From positions 1 to 55,389 of the forward strand of contig NZ_LMEY01000013.1 in assembly GCF_001426665.1 (NCBI RefSeq): a stretch of DNA of 55,389 bases, given 5' to 3'. Positions 1-8,914 of the stretch are shown one piece after another. Under the pieces are notes generated by a model that was given only the letters and a program-made list of their open reading frames with translations, did no database searches and was not told the DNA's origin. Within the stretch, counting starts at the first letter, position 1; every line of letters begins with the position of its first letter. This stretch comes from Rhizobium sp. Root1334 (GTDB lineage Bacteria; Pseudomonadota; Alphaproteobacteria; Rhizobiales; Rhizobiaceae). The position numbers were made by a program, and so were the translations under genes.

Positions 1-1260
1 CGGTCATCGGTGGTGTCCTTCAGGTTGGTTCTAAGCAACCCGACCCTACCGGAAATCACCGATGGCTATGAAATCCAGCTACACCACTCCCTGGGACACG
101 ATCCCAATCCCGATGGGACGACGGACTATTCGAAGGTGGGACGCACCAAACTTAACTGGGCACAGCACAACTCGGTTTTCTCGGTCGATAACAATCTCGA
201 GATAAACTACGACACCGGCGCCCTCCAGCATACGACACTGGTCGGCATCGACTACCGCCGCTTCCTCCGCAAATACGACGGTTACAATGACTATGCCGCG
301 ACCCCTATCGATCTCTACAACCCGGACTACAGCGCTACATCACCACGTCCTCCGCTTACTACGCGCTGGGACAACACACTGGATCAGGTCGGCATCTATG
401 CCCAAGACCAGATCGAATGGGATCGCTTCATTTTGACAGCCGGTGGTCGGTACGATTGGTCGAGCATCGACAATAAGACACTGCCGGTAACAGCCGGCGG
501 AACAATGATCCGGGATCAGCAGGATGATGGGGCGTTTACCGGACGGCTGGGTTTGACGTATGTCTTCGACAATGGTGTTGCACCCTATGCCAGCTATTCG
601 GAATCCTTCCTTCCCCAGGTGGGGACCAAATATGACGGAGAATCCTACAAGCCGACGACTGGTCAGCAATATGAGGTCGGGGTAAAATACCAGCCGCAGG
701 GAATGAATGCGCTGTTTACGCTATCGGCCTATCAAATTACCCAGCAGAATGGATTAACCGACGATTACGACCATATCGGTTACTATCTACAGGACGGAGA
801 GACTCGCGCACGCGGCGTTGAATTCGAAGCAAAGGCCGAAGTGATCGATGGTTGGACGGTTATCGGAGGACTAAGCTATACCGACGCAGAATATTTGGTG
901 GATTCTTATAGCCAAGGGAAAAAGACCACACAGCATGCACCTTGGGCAGGTTCTCTGTGGACCAACTACGAAATACAACAAGGCCTTCTCGAAGGGTTGA
1001 ATATCGGCGCAGGCGTGCGCTACACCGGCACGAAATTCGTCGATGGGGCAAATACTTTGCGGACCCGCGCCTTCACCATAGTGGATGCTGCCGTCAGCTA
1101 TGACCTCGGCAATCTCCGGCCGGAGCTCAAGGGTACGAAAGCAACCCTGAACATCGACAATCTCCTGGACACCAGCTACGTGTCCGACTGCGGTTATGCG
1201 TTCGGCTGCGCCTATGGCAAGGCGAGGACGATAAACGCCAGTCTCTCTTTCAAATTTTAA
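1..1260 (+). CDS. TonB-dependent siderophore receptor, C-terminal part (5' end outside window)
   Basis: The reading frame is open from the first base, so the gene starts upstream and about 419 codons of the C-terminal outer-membrane beta-barrel are present. The sequence alternates aromatic and polar residues as barrel strands do, with typical receptor segments such as QDQIEWDRFILTAGGRYDW, PYASYSESFLPQVG and GQQYEVGVKYQP, and it ends in SLSFKF, the terminal Phe used for barrel assembly. A cysteine pair (SDCGYAFGCAYG) lies in the last loop, as in FoxA/FhuA/FpvA-like ferric-siderophore receptors. The protein would import a ferric siderophore across the outer membrane with TonB energy. The downstream binding protein, permeases, ATPase and reductase fit this role. 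Which siderophore it takes cannot be read from the sequence. Confidence 0.9.
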   Translation, partial: RSSVVSFRLVLSNPTLPEITDGYEIQLHHSLGHDPNPDGTTDYSKVGRTKLNWAQHNSVFSVDNNLEINYDTGALQHTTLVGIDYRRFLRKYDGYNDYAATPIDLYNPDYSATSPRPPLTTRWDNTLDQVGIYAQDQIEWDRFILTAGGRYDWSSIDNKTLPVTAGGTMIRDQQDDGAFTGRLGLTYVFDNGVAPYASYSESFLPQVGTKYDGESYKPTTGQQYEVGVKYQPQGMNALFTLSAYQITQQNGLTDDYDHIGYYLQDGETRARGVEFEAKAEVIDGWTVIGGLSYTDAEYLVDSYSQGKKTTQHAPWAGSLWTNYEIQQGLLEGLNIGAGVRYTGTKFVDGANTLRTRAFTIVDAAVSYDLGNLRPELKGTKATLNIDNLLDTSYVSDCGYAFGCAYGKARTINASLSFKF

Positions 1261-1268
1261 TGCAAGGC

Positions 1269-1298
1269 CGAGGCGCGCCTGCTCGTAAGCGCGCCTCG
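1269..1298 (+). terminator. GC-rich stem-loop after the receptor gene
   Basis: A perfect 10-bp inverted repeat (CGAGGCGCGC at 1269-1278 and GCGCGCCTCG at 1289-1298) with a 10-nt loop follows the receptor stop codon. No T-tract follows, so it may be an attenuator or mRNA-stabilising hairpin rather than a strong terminator. Confidence 0.5.
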
Positions 1299-1327
1299 AG
1301 TTACGAACAATTCCAACCGATAGACAT

Positions 1328-2314
1328 ATGATGTTGTTGCTACCCGTCAATTGGCTATTCCGGTCTGTGACGCTGATCATCGCAGCGGCATTTCTGGTAA
1401 CGGCAGTCGAAGCTCAGGACTTATACCCGGTCACGATCACGCATGCGCTTGGCACGACTATCGTAAGCCGGCCACCGCAACGTATCGTAACCCTCGGCTG
1501 GAGCAGCGAGGATGCTGTTTTGGCGCTTGGCAAGATACCGGTCGGCATGCCGCATTATCGTTTTTTCGAGAGCGGCATCTTTCCCTGGAATGAAGAACTG
1601 CTGGGCGCGACCCGGCCGTATCTGTTCGAGGGTGATATCGATTACGAGGCGATTGCAGCGCTGCGGCCCGACCTCATCCTCGGTATTTATTCTGGCATCG
1701 ATGATCTCGCCTACAAGCGCCTTTCCAGCATCGCGCCGACCGTCGCCTACCGGACTGCGCCATGGTCGGCCGACTGGAAGGAACAGATGGACCTGACCGG
1801 GCAGGCGCTTGGCAAGACCAGCGAAGCCAGGGCGATGATCGGGAAGACAGCGACGTCCCTTACCGCGATGGGCGGTAGCTGGCCGGTCCTGCGTGGCAAG
1901 ACGTTCACCTTCGGGACCTATTTTGCCGGCGGATCGGGCGTCGTCGTCTATCTGCCGGATGATCCGCGCGTTGCCGCCTTGTTGGATCTGGGACTCAAGG
2001 TTTCCCCGGGCGTCGCGGCACTGTCCGCCGACAATCCCGGTCAAGGCTCGGTAACGGTTGGCATGGAACAGGTCGACCGGCTCGATGCCGATATCCTGAT
2101 CATGTGGTACGGCGAAGGCGCGCGCGCTGCGGCCGAGGCGCAACCCCTGTTCATGCGGCTCGGAGCCGTCACCCGCGGCAGTTATGTCGCGCTGGAGGAT
2201 CCTGTTTCGGTATGGTCGACATCGGCCTTGAGCGTGTTGTCTATTCCCTACGGTTTCCCGAGATTCTTGCCGCGTCTTGCCGATGCGGCAGAGCGGGCAG
2301 GCAAGGAACGCTGA
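1328..2314 (+). CDS. Iron-siderophore ABC transporter substrate-binding protein
   Basis: This 328-residue protein begins with a signal peptide of about 29 residues (hydrophobic core near residues 14-26, cleavage likely after VEA). The mature part has the start of the FecB/FhuD/BtuF fold, with QRIVTLGWSSEDAVLALG followed by a two-lobed domain pattern (about residues 50-150 and 190-300). It would bind the ferric siderophore in the periplasm and deliver it to the FecCD permeases encoded downstream. The stop codon TGA (2312-2314) overlaps by one base the ATG of the reductase reading frame at 2314, as expected for translational coupling. Two ATG codons lie at 1328 and 1331; the first is used here. 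Confidence 0.88.
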   Translation: MMLLLPVNWLFRSVTLIIAAAFLVTAVEAQDLYPVTITHALGTTIVSRPPQRIVTLGWSSEDAVLALGKIPVGMPHYRFFESGIFPWNEELLGATRPYLFEGDIDYEAIAALRPDLILGIYSGIDDLAYKRLSSIAPTVAYRTAPWSADWKEQMDLTGQALGKTSEARAMIGKTATSLTAMGGSWPVLRGKTFTFGTYFAGGSGVVVYLPDDPRVAALLDLGLKVSPGVAALSADNPGQGSVTVGMEQVDRLDADILIMWYGEGARAAAEAQPLFMRLGAVTRGSYVALEDPVSVWSTSALSVLSIPYGFPRFLPRLADAAERAGKER

Positions 2315-3122
2315 TGTCACATGACCACGAACACGATCACGAGCCCTATCGCGAGGACTATTTTTTTGTGAGGTGACTGCCGTCAAGCGGCTAACGCCGT
2401 CGATGATCCGGGTTGTTCTGCATGTCCAGGGCGGCAAGCGATTGATCTCCACCGGGCACCCCGACGAATGGGTCCGACTTGCCTTGCGGCCGGATCCGGA
2501 AACGCCGGTGACGCTTCCGGTTTTGATGGGCAACGGCGAGTGGGGACGGCCGGATGGTTCGCAGCATTGCCCAAACCGGCCCTATACGATCCGCCGCTGG
2601 AATCCAGATCTTTGCGAGATGCTGATCGATATCGTCGTGCACGAAGGCGGCGTTGCTGCCAGCTGGGCGATGGGGGCCAAGGTTGGCGATATCGTCGGCA
2701 TCTGTAATCCAGAAGGCCGTTTCGAGCCGCCGGCCGATACGGCGTGGATGCTGCTGATGACCGATATTACCGGGCTCCCGGCAGTCGGCCGGGTTCTGGA
2801 AGAGCTGAGCAAAGATCAGCGCGCCATCGTGCATGTCGAGATACCGTCGGCTGCCGACCGTCAGGTGATTGGCAGCGCTGGCGACGTTTCGATCACCTGG
2901 CACGAGACCCATGGCCGGAATGAGGGCCGCAATGGTTATACCCAGCTGCCACAGATTGCCCAGGCGATCGAAAGCCTGCCGGACGGGCCGGGTTACATCT
3001 ACATCGCCGGCGAGGCGCGGGCGGCCTCTGAATGCCGCAAGTATTTTCGCGATCGGCTCGGCTTTGACAAGACGCGGATCGATGCGGTGGGCTACTGGAT
3101 CGAGGGGCAGGCGCGCGTATGA
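2314..3122 (+). pseudogene. Siderophore-interacting protein (FAD-binding ferric-siderophore reductase), reading frame interrupted by a -1 shift
   Basis: The gene appears to start at ATG 2314, overlapping the upstream stop. After MSHDHEHDHEPYREDYFF the frame ends at TGA 2374-2376. The remainder (VTAVKRLTPSMIRVVLHV onward, to 3122) is in the -1 frame and matches the siderophore-interacting protein family, a cytosolic FAD/NAD(P)H reductase that releases iron from imported siderophores. Flavin-binding RPYTIRRW and a C-terminal GYIYIAGEARAASECRKYFRD segment are intact. A T7 run at 2361-2367 sits exactly as T TTT TTT in the zero frame, so slippage, a lost T or a base-calling error would all explain the break. 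If translated from GTG 2373 only, a 249-residue protein lacking a short N-terminal strand results. The gene overlaps the next permease by ATGA. Confidence 0.8.
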
Positions 3123-4216
3123 TTACGCAAGTTGTGGAGCCAGGGGCCGATCCGGCCGGACATCCGGCCTCGGTACTGCCGGCGGCTAACCGGCCTTGTG
3201 GTGCGAGCACCTCTCAGCTGCGGTTGCAGCGTCTCGCGCTGCTTGCCCTGTCTGCAGCCATTCTGATCGTGTTTTGCATCATCAGCCTGCTGATCGGCGC
3301 GCGCCCCGTCGCGTTCTCGACGGCCTTCGATGCCCTGTTCGCCTATGATCCGGTATCTGCCGAACACATCATTATCCGCGACTACCGGCTGCCACGAACC
3401 CTGCTGGGCTTATTGTGCGGCGCAGCTTTCGGCGTCTCCGGTGCGCTGATCCAGGCGGCCACCCGCAATCCGCTCGCCGATCCCGGCATTCTCGGCGTCA
3501 ATGCCGGTGCTGCCTTCTTCGTGACACTGGCCGTCGGTCTGTTCGGCTTCCATGCGGTCTCCAGCCATCTCTGGTTCGCGTTTCTCGGCGCCATCACAGT
3601 GACGCTGCTGGTCTATGCGGTCGGCTCGCGCGGACGCGATGGGGCAACGCCAGTGCGCCTGGTTCTGTCCGGCGTGGCCCTCTCGGCCGTGCTCGGCGGC
3701 ATCGGCTCGTCGATCACGCTGCTTGATCCGCTCGCGTTTGACAGTCTGCGGCTGTGGTCTATCGGCTCGCTTGCCGGGCGCAATATGGATGTGGCGTCCA
3801 CCGTGGCGCCGTTCATCGTCTGCGGGCTGGTCCTCTCGCTCTGTGTCACGCCTTCGCTCAACGCCATCGCGCTGGGTGACGACCCTTCGCGTGCGCTCGG
3901 GGTCAATCTCGTGCAAATCCGCATCCTCGTGGTCATCGCCGTCACCTTGCTTGCCGGTGGGGCAACCGCGGCGGCAGGTCCTATCGGCTTTGTCGGGCTG
4001 ATGGTGCCGCATGTGGTTCGATGGTTCACCGGGCCTGACCAGCGCTGGATCATCCTCTTCACCATCCTGTGCTCGCCTATTCTGCTGCTGGCGGCCGATA
4101 TCGCCGGCCGGCTGGTGCTGTTTCCGGGCGAGCTGGAAGCCGGTATCGTCACCGCCTTGATCGGCGCGCCGGTATTGATCGCGCTTGCCCGGCGCACGCG
4201 GGCCGGCGGCCTATGA
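3119..4216 (+). CDS. FecCD-family iron-siderophore permease 1
   Basis: The product is 365 residues, with a longer-than-usual polar N-terminus (about 40 residues) followed by roughly nine to ten hydrophobic helices. It carries family hallmarks: DYRLPRTLLGLLCGAAFGVSG near the N-terminus, TRNPLADPGILGVNAGA, and GLMVPHVVRWFTGPDQRW near the C-terminus, the region that contacts the ATPase. It should form the transmembrane channel with the second permease. Its ATG (3119) overlaps the reductase stop as ATGA, and its own stop overlaps the next start, which indicates one operon. Confidence 0.92.
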   Translation: MITQVVEPGADPAGHPASVLPAANRPCGASTSQLRLQRLALLALSAAILIVFCIISLLIGARPVAFSTAFDALFAYDPVSAEHIIIRDYRLPRTLLGLLCGAAFGVSGALIQAATRNPLADPGILGVNAGAAFFVTLAVGLFGFHAVSSHLWFAFLGAITVTLLVYAVGSRGRDGATPVRLVLSGVALSAVLGGIGSSITLLDPLAFDSLRLWSIGSLAGRNMDVASTVAPFIVCGLVLSLCVTPSLNAIALGDDPSRALGVNLVQIRILVVIAVTLLAGGATAAAGPIGFVGLMVPHVVRWFTGPDQRWIILFTILCSPILLLAADIAGRLVLFPGELEAGIVTALIGAPVLIALARRTRAGGL

Positions 4217-5325
4217 CCGAACCCAACCACAATCCATCCCCAGTTCTTCGCAATCGTGTCATTGTGCGGGTAGCCCGCTCCGGCCCAATCGATTTCGGCC
4301 GCAGGGTCGCCGCGATCCGGCTGTTTGGCGGGCGGCTCTCGATGCGGGCCGATCTGCGCAGCCTTGGTGCCGGTTCTATCCTGCTGTTGCTGGCAGGGGT
4401 GATTGGCACTGTGTCGCTTGCGAGCGGAAAGTTTCCGATCCCGCTTGTCGATGTCTTTCGCGCTTTGTTGGGCACCACTGACGACAATATCCGCATGGTC
4501 GTGGTGGAATGGCGGCTGCCGCGCCTGCTGCTTGCCTTTCTGCTGGGGACTGCTCTTGGCCTGAGCGGTGCGATCTTCCAGTCGCTGACCCGCAACCCGC
4601 TGGGATCGCCGGACATCATCGGGTTTTCCGCCGGCTCCTATACCGGTGCGCTTGTGGTCATCCTGTTGTTTTCCGGCGGCTACTACGCGACGGCAGCGGG
4701 CGCGCTGGCCGGCGGCATCGTTACAGCAGCGGCGGTCTATCTCCTGGCCTATCGGGGTGGTGCGCAGGGCTTCCGGCTGATTGTTGTTGGCATCGGTATC
4801 TCGGCGATGCTGGGCGCGCTGAACGCCTGGATGATCCGCCAGGCCGACCTTCAGATTGCGATGTCAGCGGCCATCTGGGGAGCAGGCTCCCTCAATGGTT
4901 TGGGCTTTGAGCAATTCTGGCCGGTTTTGCTGATGCTCATACTGATCGTCCCTTTTGTTCTGGTGCTGGCGCGGCCGATGCGGCAGCTGGAACTTGGCGA
5001 CGATGCGGCCATGGCGTCCGGCCTCAATGCAAACCGTCTGCGCTTGATGCTGATGATCGGCGGCGTCGCGCTGACAGCGATCGTTACTGCGGCGGCTGGC
5101 CCGATCGCATTCGTCTCCCTGGCTGCCCCGCAGATCGCCAGGCGTCTTGTCCGTGCAGCCGGCGTCGCATTGGTCCCGGCAGCGCTGACCGGTGGGCTGC
5201 TGCTCACCGCCGCCGACTGGGGTGCCCAGCATGGGTTCGGCGTTCAATTGCCCGTCGGCGTCATGACGGTCAGTATCGGCGGGCTCTATTTTTTATGGCT
5301 GCTGCTGCGTGAGGCAAGGCAATGA
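4213..5325 (+). CDS. FecCD-family iron-siderophore permease 2
   Basis: The start at ATG 4213 (MTEPNHNPSP) is chosen because it forms an ATGA overlap with the preceding stop. The open frame continues upstream, but that part is a shadow of permease 1. The 370-residue product has a polar N-terminus followed by FecCD helices, with RLPRLLLAFLLGTALGLSG, TRNPLGSPDIIGFSAGS and GPIAFVSLAAPQIARRLVRAAG as diagnostic segments. It pairs with permease 1 as the heterodimeric inner-membrane channel. The stop overlaps the ATPase start. Confidence 0.92.
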   Translation: MTEPNHNPSPVLRNRVIVRVARSGPIDFGRRVAAIRLFGGRLSMRADLRSLGAGSILLLLAGVIGTVSLASGKFPIPLVDVFRALLGTTDDNIRMVVVEWRLPRLLLAFLLGTALGLSGAIFQSLTRNPLGSPDIIGFSAGSYTGALVVILLFSGGYYATAAGALAGGIVTAAAVYLLAYRGGAQGFRLIVVGIGISAMLGALNAWMIRQADLQIAMSAAIWGAGSLNGLGFEQFWPVLLMLILIVPFVLVLARPMRQLELGDDAAMASGLNANRLRLMLMIGGVALTAIVTAAAGPIAFVSLAAPQIARRLVRAAGVALVPAALTGGLLLTAADWGAQHGFGVQLPVGVMTVSIGGLYFLWLLLREARQ

Positions 5326-6125
5326 CCGACGGTTCCAACAGCAGAAGCAAAAGGCTTCAGGCTCAAAACGTTACGCTGCGCTATAATCAACGCATCATCG
5401 CCCAAGACTTGTCTGTCGCCATTCCCAACGGCTCCTTCACCGTCATCGTCGGCCCCAATGCCTGCGGCAAATCCACCTTGCTGCGCGCCCTCTCACGGTT
5501 GCTTATCCCCTCGGCCGGCACGGTTATTCTGGATGGCAAGACCATTGCCGGCTACCCCGCCAAGCAGGTGGCGCGCACTGTCGGCCTGTTGCCGCAGACC
5601 TCGGCCGCCCCCGATGGCATCCGCGTCGCCGATCTCGTCGCCCGCGGCCGCTATCCGCATCAATCCTTCTTCCGGCAATGGTCACACGAAGACGAGGCGG
5701 CCGTCGCCGCGGCAATGGCGGCGACACAGACGATGGAGCTTTCCGGCCGTCTCGTTGACGAACTTTCCGGTGGCCAGCGTCAAAGGGTCTGGGTGGCGAT
5801 GGTCCTCGCCCAGCAGACGCCGCTGCTTCTCCTTGATGAGCCCACCACCTTCCTCGATATCGCCCATCAGATCGAGCTGCTCGATCTCTGCCAGGACCTG
5901 AATGCTGAGGGCCGCACCATCGTCGCCGTGTTGCACGATCTCAACCATGCGTGCCGCTATGCCACCAACATCATCGCCATGAAGGGCGGCGGTATCGCTG
6001 CACACGGTCCGCCAGCAGCCATCATGACTGAACAACTGGTCGAGGACGTTTTCGGCCTCCCGTGCATGATCATTCCTGATCCCGTCGCAAACACGCCGCT
6101 CATCATCCCGAAGCGCAGAGGGTAA
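5322..6125 (+). CDS. Iron-siderophore ABC transporter ATP-binding protein (FecE/FhuC type)
   Basis: The 267-residue ATPase has Walker A GPNACGKST (about residues 44-52), signature LSGGQRQR (148-155), Walker B LLLLDEP (168-174) and the switch histidine in VLHDLNHA. It powers the two FecCD permeases. It starts at the ATG overlapping the permease stop (ATGA) and is the last gene of the uptake operon. No convincing terminator is visible after it; the following 300 bp hold rearranged DNA. Confidence 0.93.
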   Translation: MTDGSNSRSKRLQAQNVTLRYNQRIIAQDLSVAIPNGSFTVIVGPNACGKSTLLRALSRLLIPSAGTVILDGKTIAGYPAKQVARTVGLLPQTSAAPDGIRVADLVARGRYPHQSFFRQWSHEDEAAVAAAMAATQTMELSGRLVDELSGGQRQRVWVAMVLAQQTPLLLLDEPTTFLDIAHQIELLDLCQDLNAEGRTIVAVLHDLNHACRYATNIIAMKGGGIAAHGPPAAIMTEQLVEDVFGLPCMIIPDPVANTPLIIPKRRG

Positions 6126-6151
6126 GGCTCCGGCACGGGTAAAGCGGCGCG

Positions 6152-6310
6152 CTACCGCAAATTTTGCCGCGCGGCCTCATCGAGGATCTGGGTGATGTCG
6201 AGATGCGGAATCTGGCGGCCGCGCATCAGTACCTTGCCGTTGACGATGACGGTATCAATATCGGCGGTATTGGCGAAATGGGCGAGCCGGGTGACCGGCC
6301 ATTCCTGGCG
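6152..6310 (-). pseudogene. C-terminal remnant of an amidohydrolase (duplicate of the gene at 8915-10369)
   Basis: On the minus strand this stretch encodes VTRLAHFANTADIDTVIVNG and ends in LDITQILDEAARQNLR, matching the C-terminus of the amidohydrolase encoded at 8915-10369. At the DNA level 6169-6310 and 9016-9156 align with about nine differences and one single-base indel over about 142 bases. There is no upstream coding sequence left, and beyond about 6310 the similarity ends abruptly. It is a fragment left by a duplication or recombination event. The remaining bases to 6430 show nothing else recognisable. Confidence 0.8.
6169..6310. repeat. Direct repeat copy A (partner 9016-9156)
   Basis: This sequence of about 142 bp is about 93% identical by eye to 9016-9156 and in the same orientation. 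The two copies are about 2.85 kb apart and bracket the protease gene and the IS6-type remnant. Confidence 0.85.
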
Positions 6311-6430
6311 GGGTTGATAATGGACAGGCTCGGCACATCGAGGCAGCGCATTCCTCTGGTTGCCAAAGAGCCATAATTGGTCCACCACCATCATTCATCA
6401 AACGGCACGACGTTAAGAATTGGAAGCTGA

Positions 6431-8512
6431 ATGCGTATACACTACGGCTTGCTCGGTCTGTTCCTGGCAATCGCGCCATCCGCATATGCTCTGGAAGCCG
6501 GATCGCCGCCCGTCCTGGCTCCACTGCAGCAGCAGGCGCAAGCCGCTCGTTTTAGTGCGCAATTTCTGACGCGGTTCGGCTACAGGCCGGTTCCGCTCGA
6601 TGATGCCCTGTCGGTCAAGATCATGACTCGGTTCATCAAGTCCCTGGATCCGGACCGGATGCTGTTCCTACAGGCGGACATCGATACGTTCACGGCTGAC
6701 AGCACAAAGATTGACGATGCGATTAAACGGGAGGATCTGCGGATTCCGTTTTCAATTTTCAATGTGTATGAGCAGCGTGTTGCCGGCCGCATGGAGTACG
6801 CGCGCAGCTTGCTCACCCAGAACTTCGATTTCGGTGTGAAGGAATCCTATTCCTTGGTGCGCGATGAAGCCCCCTGGCCGCGATCTCAAGCCGAAAGCGA
6901 TGACCTCTGGCGCAAACGCGTCAAAGGCGACTGGCTGCGGCTAAAACTGGCAGGTAAGACGGACGCGGTTATTCGCGATACGCTCGCTAAACGCTATCAA
7001 AACTCCCTCGATCGCGCTTTCAAGTACAAGAGCGAGGACGTTTTCCAGGCATTCATGGATGCCTATACGACGTCGGTGGACCCGCACACGGACTATTTCG
7101 GCGCAAGGGCCGCGGCTGAGTTCGACATTTCCATGAAGCTTTCGCTGGTGGGGATCGGTGCGGTCTTGCAGGAACGCGATGACTACACGACCATCCGTGA
7201 ACTCGTGCCGGGTGGGCCGGCACAATTGTCCGGCAAGCTTGCGGTCGGAGACCGCATTACAGGTGTCGGTCAGGGCAAGGATGGCCCGATAAAGGAAGTG
7301 CTGGGCACGCGCCTTGATGAAATCGTGCAACTAATACGGGGGAAGAAAAACTCCGTCGTACGATTGGACATCTTGCCAGCAGACGCCGGGCCGGATGGCA
7401 GCCACCGCGTTATCAGCCTGACGCGCGATAAGATAAGCCTCGAAAAGCAAGCTGCCAGGAAGACCATCTTGGCAGTAAAGGATGGCGACGCAACGCGCAA
7501 AATCGGAGTGATTACGCTTCCGGTGTTTTACGAAGACTTCGAAGCGCGGCAGAAAGGCGACCCGGATTACAAAAGCGCCAGCCGCGATGTCGCCAAACTT
7601 CTTGGAGACCTGAAACAGGACGATGCCGACGGCGTTGTGATCGATTTGCGCAACAACGGTGGCGGGTCGTTGAGCGAGGCGATCGAACTGACGGGACTGT
7701 TCGTCGGCAAAGGCCCGGTGGTTCAGCAACGTGGCGCCGACGGTAAAGTTGAGGTCGGGAGAGGTGATCTTGCCACACCTGCATGGACCGGTCCGGTTGG
7801 TGTTTTGATCAATCGCGGCTCCGCATCCGCCTCCGAGATCTTTGCCGCAGCGATACAGGACTACGGCCGTGGTGTGATTGTCGGCGAACCCAGTTTTGGC
7901 AAAGGCACCGTGCAGACGGTGGTCAATCTTGACAAGGCGGCCCACAACATCAAGCCGAAATTCGGCGAGCTGAAATTGACGATTGCGCAGTTTTTCCGCG
8001 TGAACGGCGGGACGACACAGTTGCGCGGCGTGACGCCTGATATCAGCCTTCCGGGCCTTTCGGACCCGAAGAGTTTTGGTGAAGCGAGCTACGACAATGC
8101 TCTGCCGTGGATACAGATCAAGCCTGCAAACTACGCGCCTGCCGGCAACTTGACGGCTTTGCTGCCGCAACTGCAAAGCCGCCATGATGCCCGGGTGGGA
8201 AATGATCGGGATTTCCAGCGCTTTGTGGAAGACATTGCCGAATTGAAAGCGCAGCGCGAAAAAGGGGCAGTCTCTCTCAATCTTACCGAGCGCCGAAATG
8301 AGCTGGCTGCTCAAGCATCTCGTCAAAAAGCGCGTGCGCAAACAAACGATGGGGTGGATCTTGGCGAGGATGACGGCCTGGAGGCAAACGAGCGCAGCCT
8401 GAGCGCTGATATCGCGATCGAAAATGCCCGCAAGAACGTAAAAGATGTTTTGCTCAACGAGGCCGCCGCCATTCTTGCCGATGAAGCGGATTTGCAGAAA
8501 AGCATGCGATAG
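6431..8512 (+). CDS. prc: Carboxy-terminal (tail-specific) processing protease, Prc type, S41A family
   Basis: The product is 693 residues, close to the long Prc of gammaproteobacteria (about 680) rather than the short CtpA (about 440) usual in rhizobia. It has a signal peptide (cleavage near SAYA-LEA), an N-terminal helical domain (about 40-230), a PDZ domain (about 235-330), the S41 catalytic domain and a C-terminal helical DUF3340-like extension. The Ser/Lys dyad is visible: Ser466 in RGSASASEIF and Lys491 in GEPSFGKGTVQ, 25 residues apart as in E. coli Prc. It would degrade or trim periplasmic proteins from the C-terminus. Its neighbours are a gene fragment and an IS remnant, so recent acquisition or rearrangement is likely. 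The ATG at 6431 follows GGAAGCTGA. Confidence 0.92.
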   Translation: MRIHYGLLGLFLAIAPSAYALEAGSPPVLAPLQQQAQAARFSAQFLTRFGYRPVPLDDALSVKIMTRFIKSLDPDRMLFLQADIDTFTADSTKIDDAIKREDLRIPFSIFNVYEQRVAGRMEYARSLLTQNFDFGVKESYSLVRDEAPWPRSQAESDDLWRKRVKGDWLRLKLAGKTDAVIRDTLAKRYQNSLDRAFKYKSEDVFQAFMDAYTTSVDPHTDYFGARAAAEFDISMKLSLVGIGAVLQERDDYTTIRELVPGGPAQLSGKLAVGDRITGVGQGKDGPIKEVLGTRLDEIVQLIRGKKNSVVRLDILPADAGPDGSHRVISLTRDKISLEKQAARKTILAVKDGDATRKIGVITLPVFYEDFEARQKGDPDYKSASRDVAKLLGDLKQDDADGVVIDLRNNGGGSLSEAIELTGLFVGKGPVVQQRGADGKVEVGRGDLATPAWTGPVGVLINRGSASASEIFAAAIQDYGRGVIVGEPSFGKGTVQTVVNLDKAAHNIKPKFGELKLTIAQFFRVNGGTTQLRGVTPDISLPGLSDPKSFGEASYDNALPWIQIKPANYAPAGNLTALLPQLQSRHDARVGNDRDFQRFVEDIAELKAQREKGAVSLNLTERRNELAAQASRQKARAQTNDGVDLGEDDGLEANERSLSADIAIENARKNVKDVLLNEAAAILADEADLQKSMR

Positions 8513-8544
8513 GCAGCCAGGCACAACCGAGGAACAGGTGGAAA

Positions 8545-8890
8545 GGTTCTTTCCGGATCGGCTCTGGACAATTTTGTAGAGAACATAACCGTCCTGGCCG
8601 GCAGCATGCCATGGCCAGTGCTTCTTGCAGTTGATGGAAATGACCAGCTCGGCGAGATGCCAGATATCGTTTGCCTATGCACTTTTGTACAGCGAGCGAT
8701 CGGCATAATCCGGACCGAACTTTCTGGCCAGCTCGGATGGCTTCGTAGGAAACGGCAATGCCACGCTCCATCAACATCTCCCCTGTCATGCGCAAGCCCA
8801 GCGAAAAACGGAAGTACAGCCACACCGGGTATGCGATGATCGACGGTGGAATATAGCCACCGCCGCTCGTTGTGTCAGGCGGGTCAGTCA
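8545..8890 (-). pseudogene. Degraded IS6-family transposase
   Basis: Read on the minus strand in successive frames, this stretch gives IPPSIIAYPVWLYFRFSLGL and MTGEMLMERGIAVSYEAIR, then, after a frame change, DIWHLAELVISINCKKHWPW and GQDGYVLYKIVQSRSGKNLST. These match the N-terminal half of IS6/IS26-type transposases in order. The expected catalytic Asp of WHLDE is Ala here (WHLAE). The C-terminal half is absent, at least two frame breaks are present and no terminal repeats were found. It is a dead fragment between the protease and amidohydrolase genes. Confidence 0.8.
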
Positions 8891-8914
8891 TTCCGGCCAG
8901 CTCACATATGACGC

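Noticed and set aside
4069..4212. Long in-frame extension upstream of the second FecCD permease
   Set aside because: It overlaps permease 1 in another frame. The ATG at 4213 makes the usual ATGA overlap and starts the typical polar N-terminus.
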